From NCBI GenBank assembly GCA_963576565.1, contig OY755045.1:7437477-7501476 (forward strand): a stretch of DNA of 64,000 bases, given 5' to 3'. This document shows, one piece after another, positions 63,309 to 64,000 of the stretch. The first letter of the stretch is position 1; the number at the start of each line of letters is the position of its first letter. The position numbers and the translations under genes were made by a program. This DNA is from Aspidapion aeneum (Eukaryota; Arthropoda; Insecta; Coleoptera; Brentidae). Under the pieces are notes generated by a model, which did not search any database, had not been told where the DNA came from, and was given only the letters and a program-made list of their open reading frames with translations.

Positions 63309-64000
63309 TAGTGGGTTTACACATGCATGAATTTAGTGGCGCCAGTGTTCGCGCCAGTTCTATTTGCACGCCAGTAAAGGTTTACACTATTGTGCGAAAA
63401 TTAAAAAGACTGGCACGCTGGCACGCCAGTTTCATTTTTAAAGTGTACACGATACGCGATATGTTGGCTGAACTCTCGGAAGCCTGCAAAATAGTCGCAA
63501 AACTTTTATTGAAAAAAAATTAAGAGATTCAGGAAAAGGAACAACGAAAAGGCTGTATCTGCATGGGTTAAAGCATGGATTGCTAGTTGATCTACTTTGG
63601 GTGCTTCCGAAAAACTTTTAGGAGAACTTGCAGCAGAATATCCTGCGAGCTATAAAAACCATCTTCGAATGACAAAGCAACATTTTGATATTCTTCTAGA
63701 GTTTCTCTTATTTAAACAACATTCTTTAAAATTCGGTCTGCTACCTTAAACAATAGTACTTTTGGAGTGTATACTTCATTTGCACCGGCTCCGGAACGTT
63801 GGCTTTTTTTAATTTTTGTCAATTCCAAAGCATATGTGTTTCTTATGGATCATATTTTTGCTTTTACTTCTGCAACTTCAAAGCGTTCAATAGTCATTAT
63901 TTTACTAATTTTTTGGGAAGCCCTATCTCGACTATCTTTGTTTTTATACGAACTACTGTGTACATCCCATAAACAAGGAAAACATTCATAGCCTTCAAGA
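63309..64000. mobile_element. PIF/Harbinger derivative, second copy, cut by window end
   Basis: Starts TAGTGGGTTTACACATGCAT after TTTTAA (TAA target), then the same arrangement as 51707-52743: TGGCGCCA ends, transposase remnant (63463-63710) and minus-strand MADF remnant (63850-63991). Differences: a CTGGCACG tandem duplication near 63411 and small indels. Same orientation as the first copy, 11.6 kb away. Confidence 0.88.

Overview
The window is AT-rich, repeat-saturated DNA from a large eukaryotic genome, most likely an insect. The evidence is the mix of decayed non-LTR retrotransposons of insect type, Tc1/mariner, hAT, PIF/Harbinger, pogo/Tigger and Penelope-like elements, plus palindromic MITEs. 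I suspect a beetle or another repeat-rich insect, but no sequence here fixes the order. No complete host gene is visible. The only host-like coding signal is a pair of short, phase-compatible exons at 5306-5677, and nearly every other coding frame is a broken transposon protein.

Layout. 1-8.6 kb: a LINE 3' end, small MITEs, the exon pair, a three-hairpin repeat array (5.7-6.9 kb) and a 124-bp satellite (7.3-7.8 kb). 8.6-14.6 kb: LINE-C, then a LINE-A copy split by a complete but dead Tc1 element that itself carries two nested MITEs, then a foldback element holding a hammerhead ribozyme. 14.6-21.1 kb: a TIR element with a nested mariner MITE, and a run of GC-tract hAT MITEs. 21.3-24.5 kb: a hAT MITE split by three insertions, one of them a copy of its own family. 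24.9-36.9 kb: a DUF4817-type transposase relic, three very long inverted repeats (632, 1173 and 1514 bp), LINE-B and LINE-C copies, a tRNA-like element, and LINE-B inserted in LINE-A. 37-43.9 kb: pogo-like and hAT MITEs, a deleted Penelope-like element with 14-bp target duplications, a LINE-A copy, and a second hammerhead repeat. 44.5-50.5 kb: a basic coiled-coil pseudogene, a Mutator-like foldback with 9-bp duplications, LINE-B, and a head-to-head Penelope-like element. 51.7-64 kb: two Harbinger derivatives, a 270-bp tandem repeat, several foldbacks, a Tigger relic, and a 2.1-kb element whose inverted, internally deleted sister lies at 23 kb.

Functionally the segment is a graveyard of selfish elements. 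The RT (YMDD, FADDQ) and DD34E signatures can be read but are broken by stops and shifts. The parts most likely to be active are RNA-level: a textbook type I hammerhead core at 43801-43848 (minus), a sister at 14137-14184 (minus), hammerhead-like cores in the Penelope pseudo-LTRs at 40 kb, and three long palindromes that would fold into hundreds of base pairs of dsRNA if transcribed. Labels LINE-A/B/C, hAT-G, hAT-S and hAT-L are mine and name families defined only by comparison inside this window.
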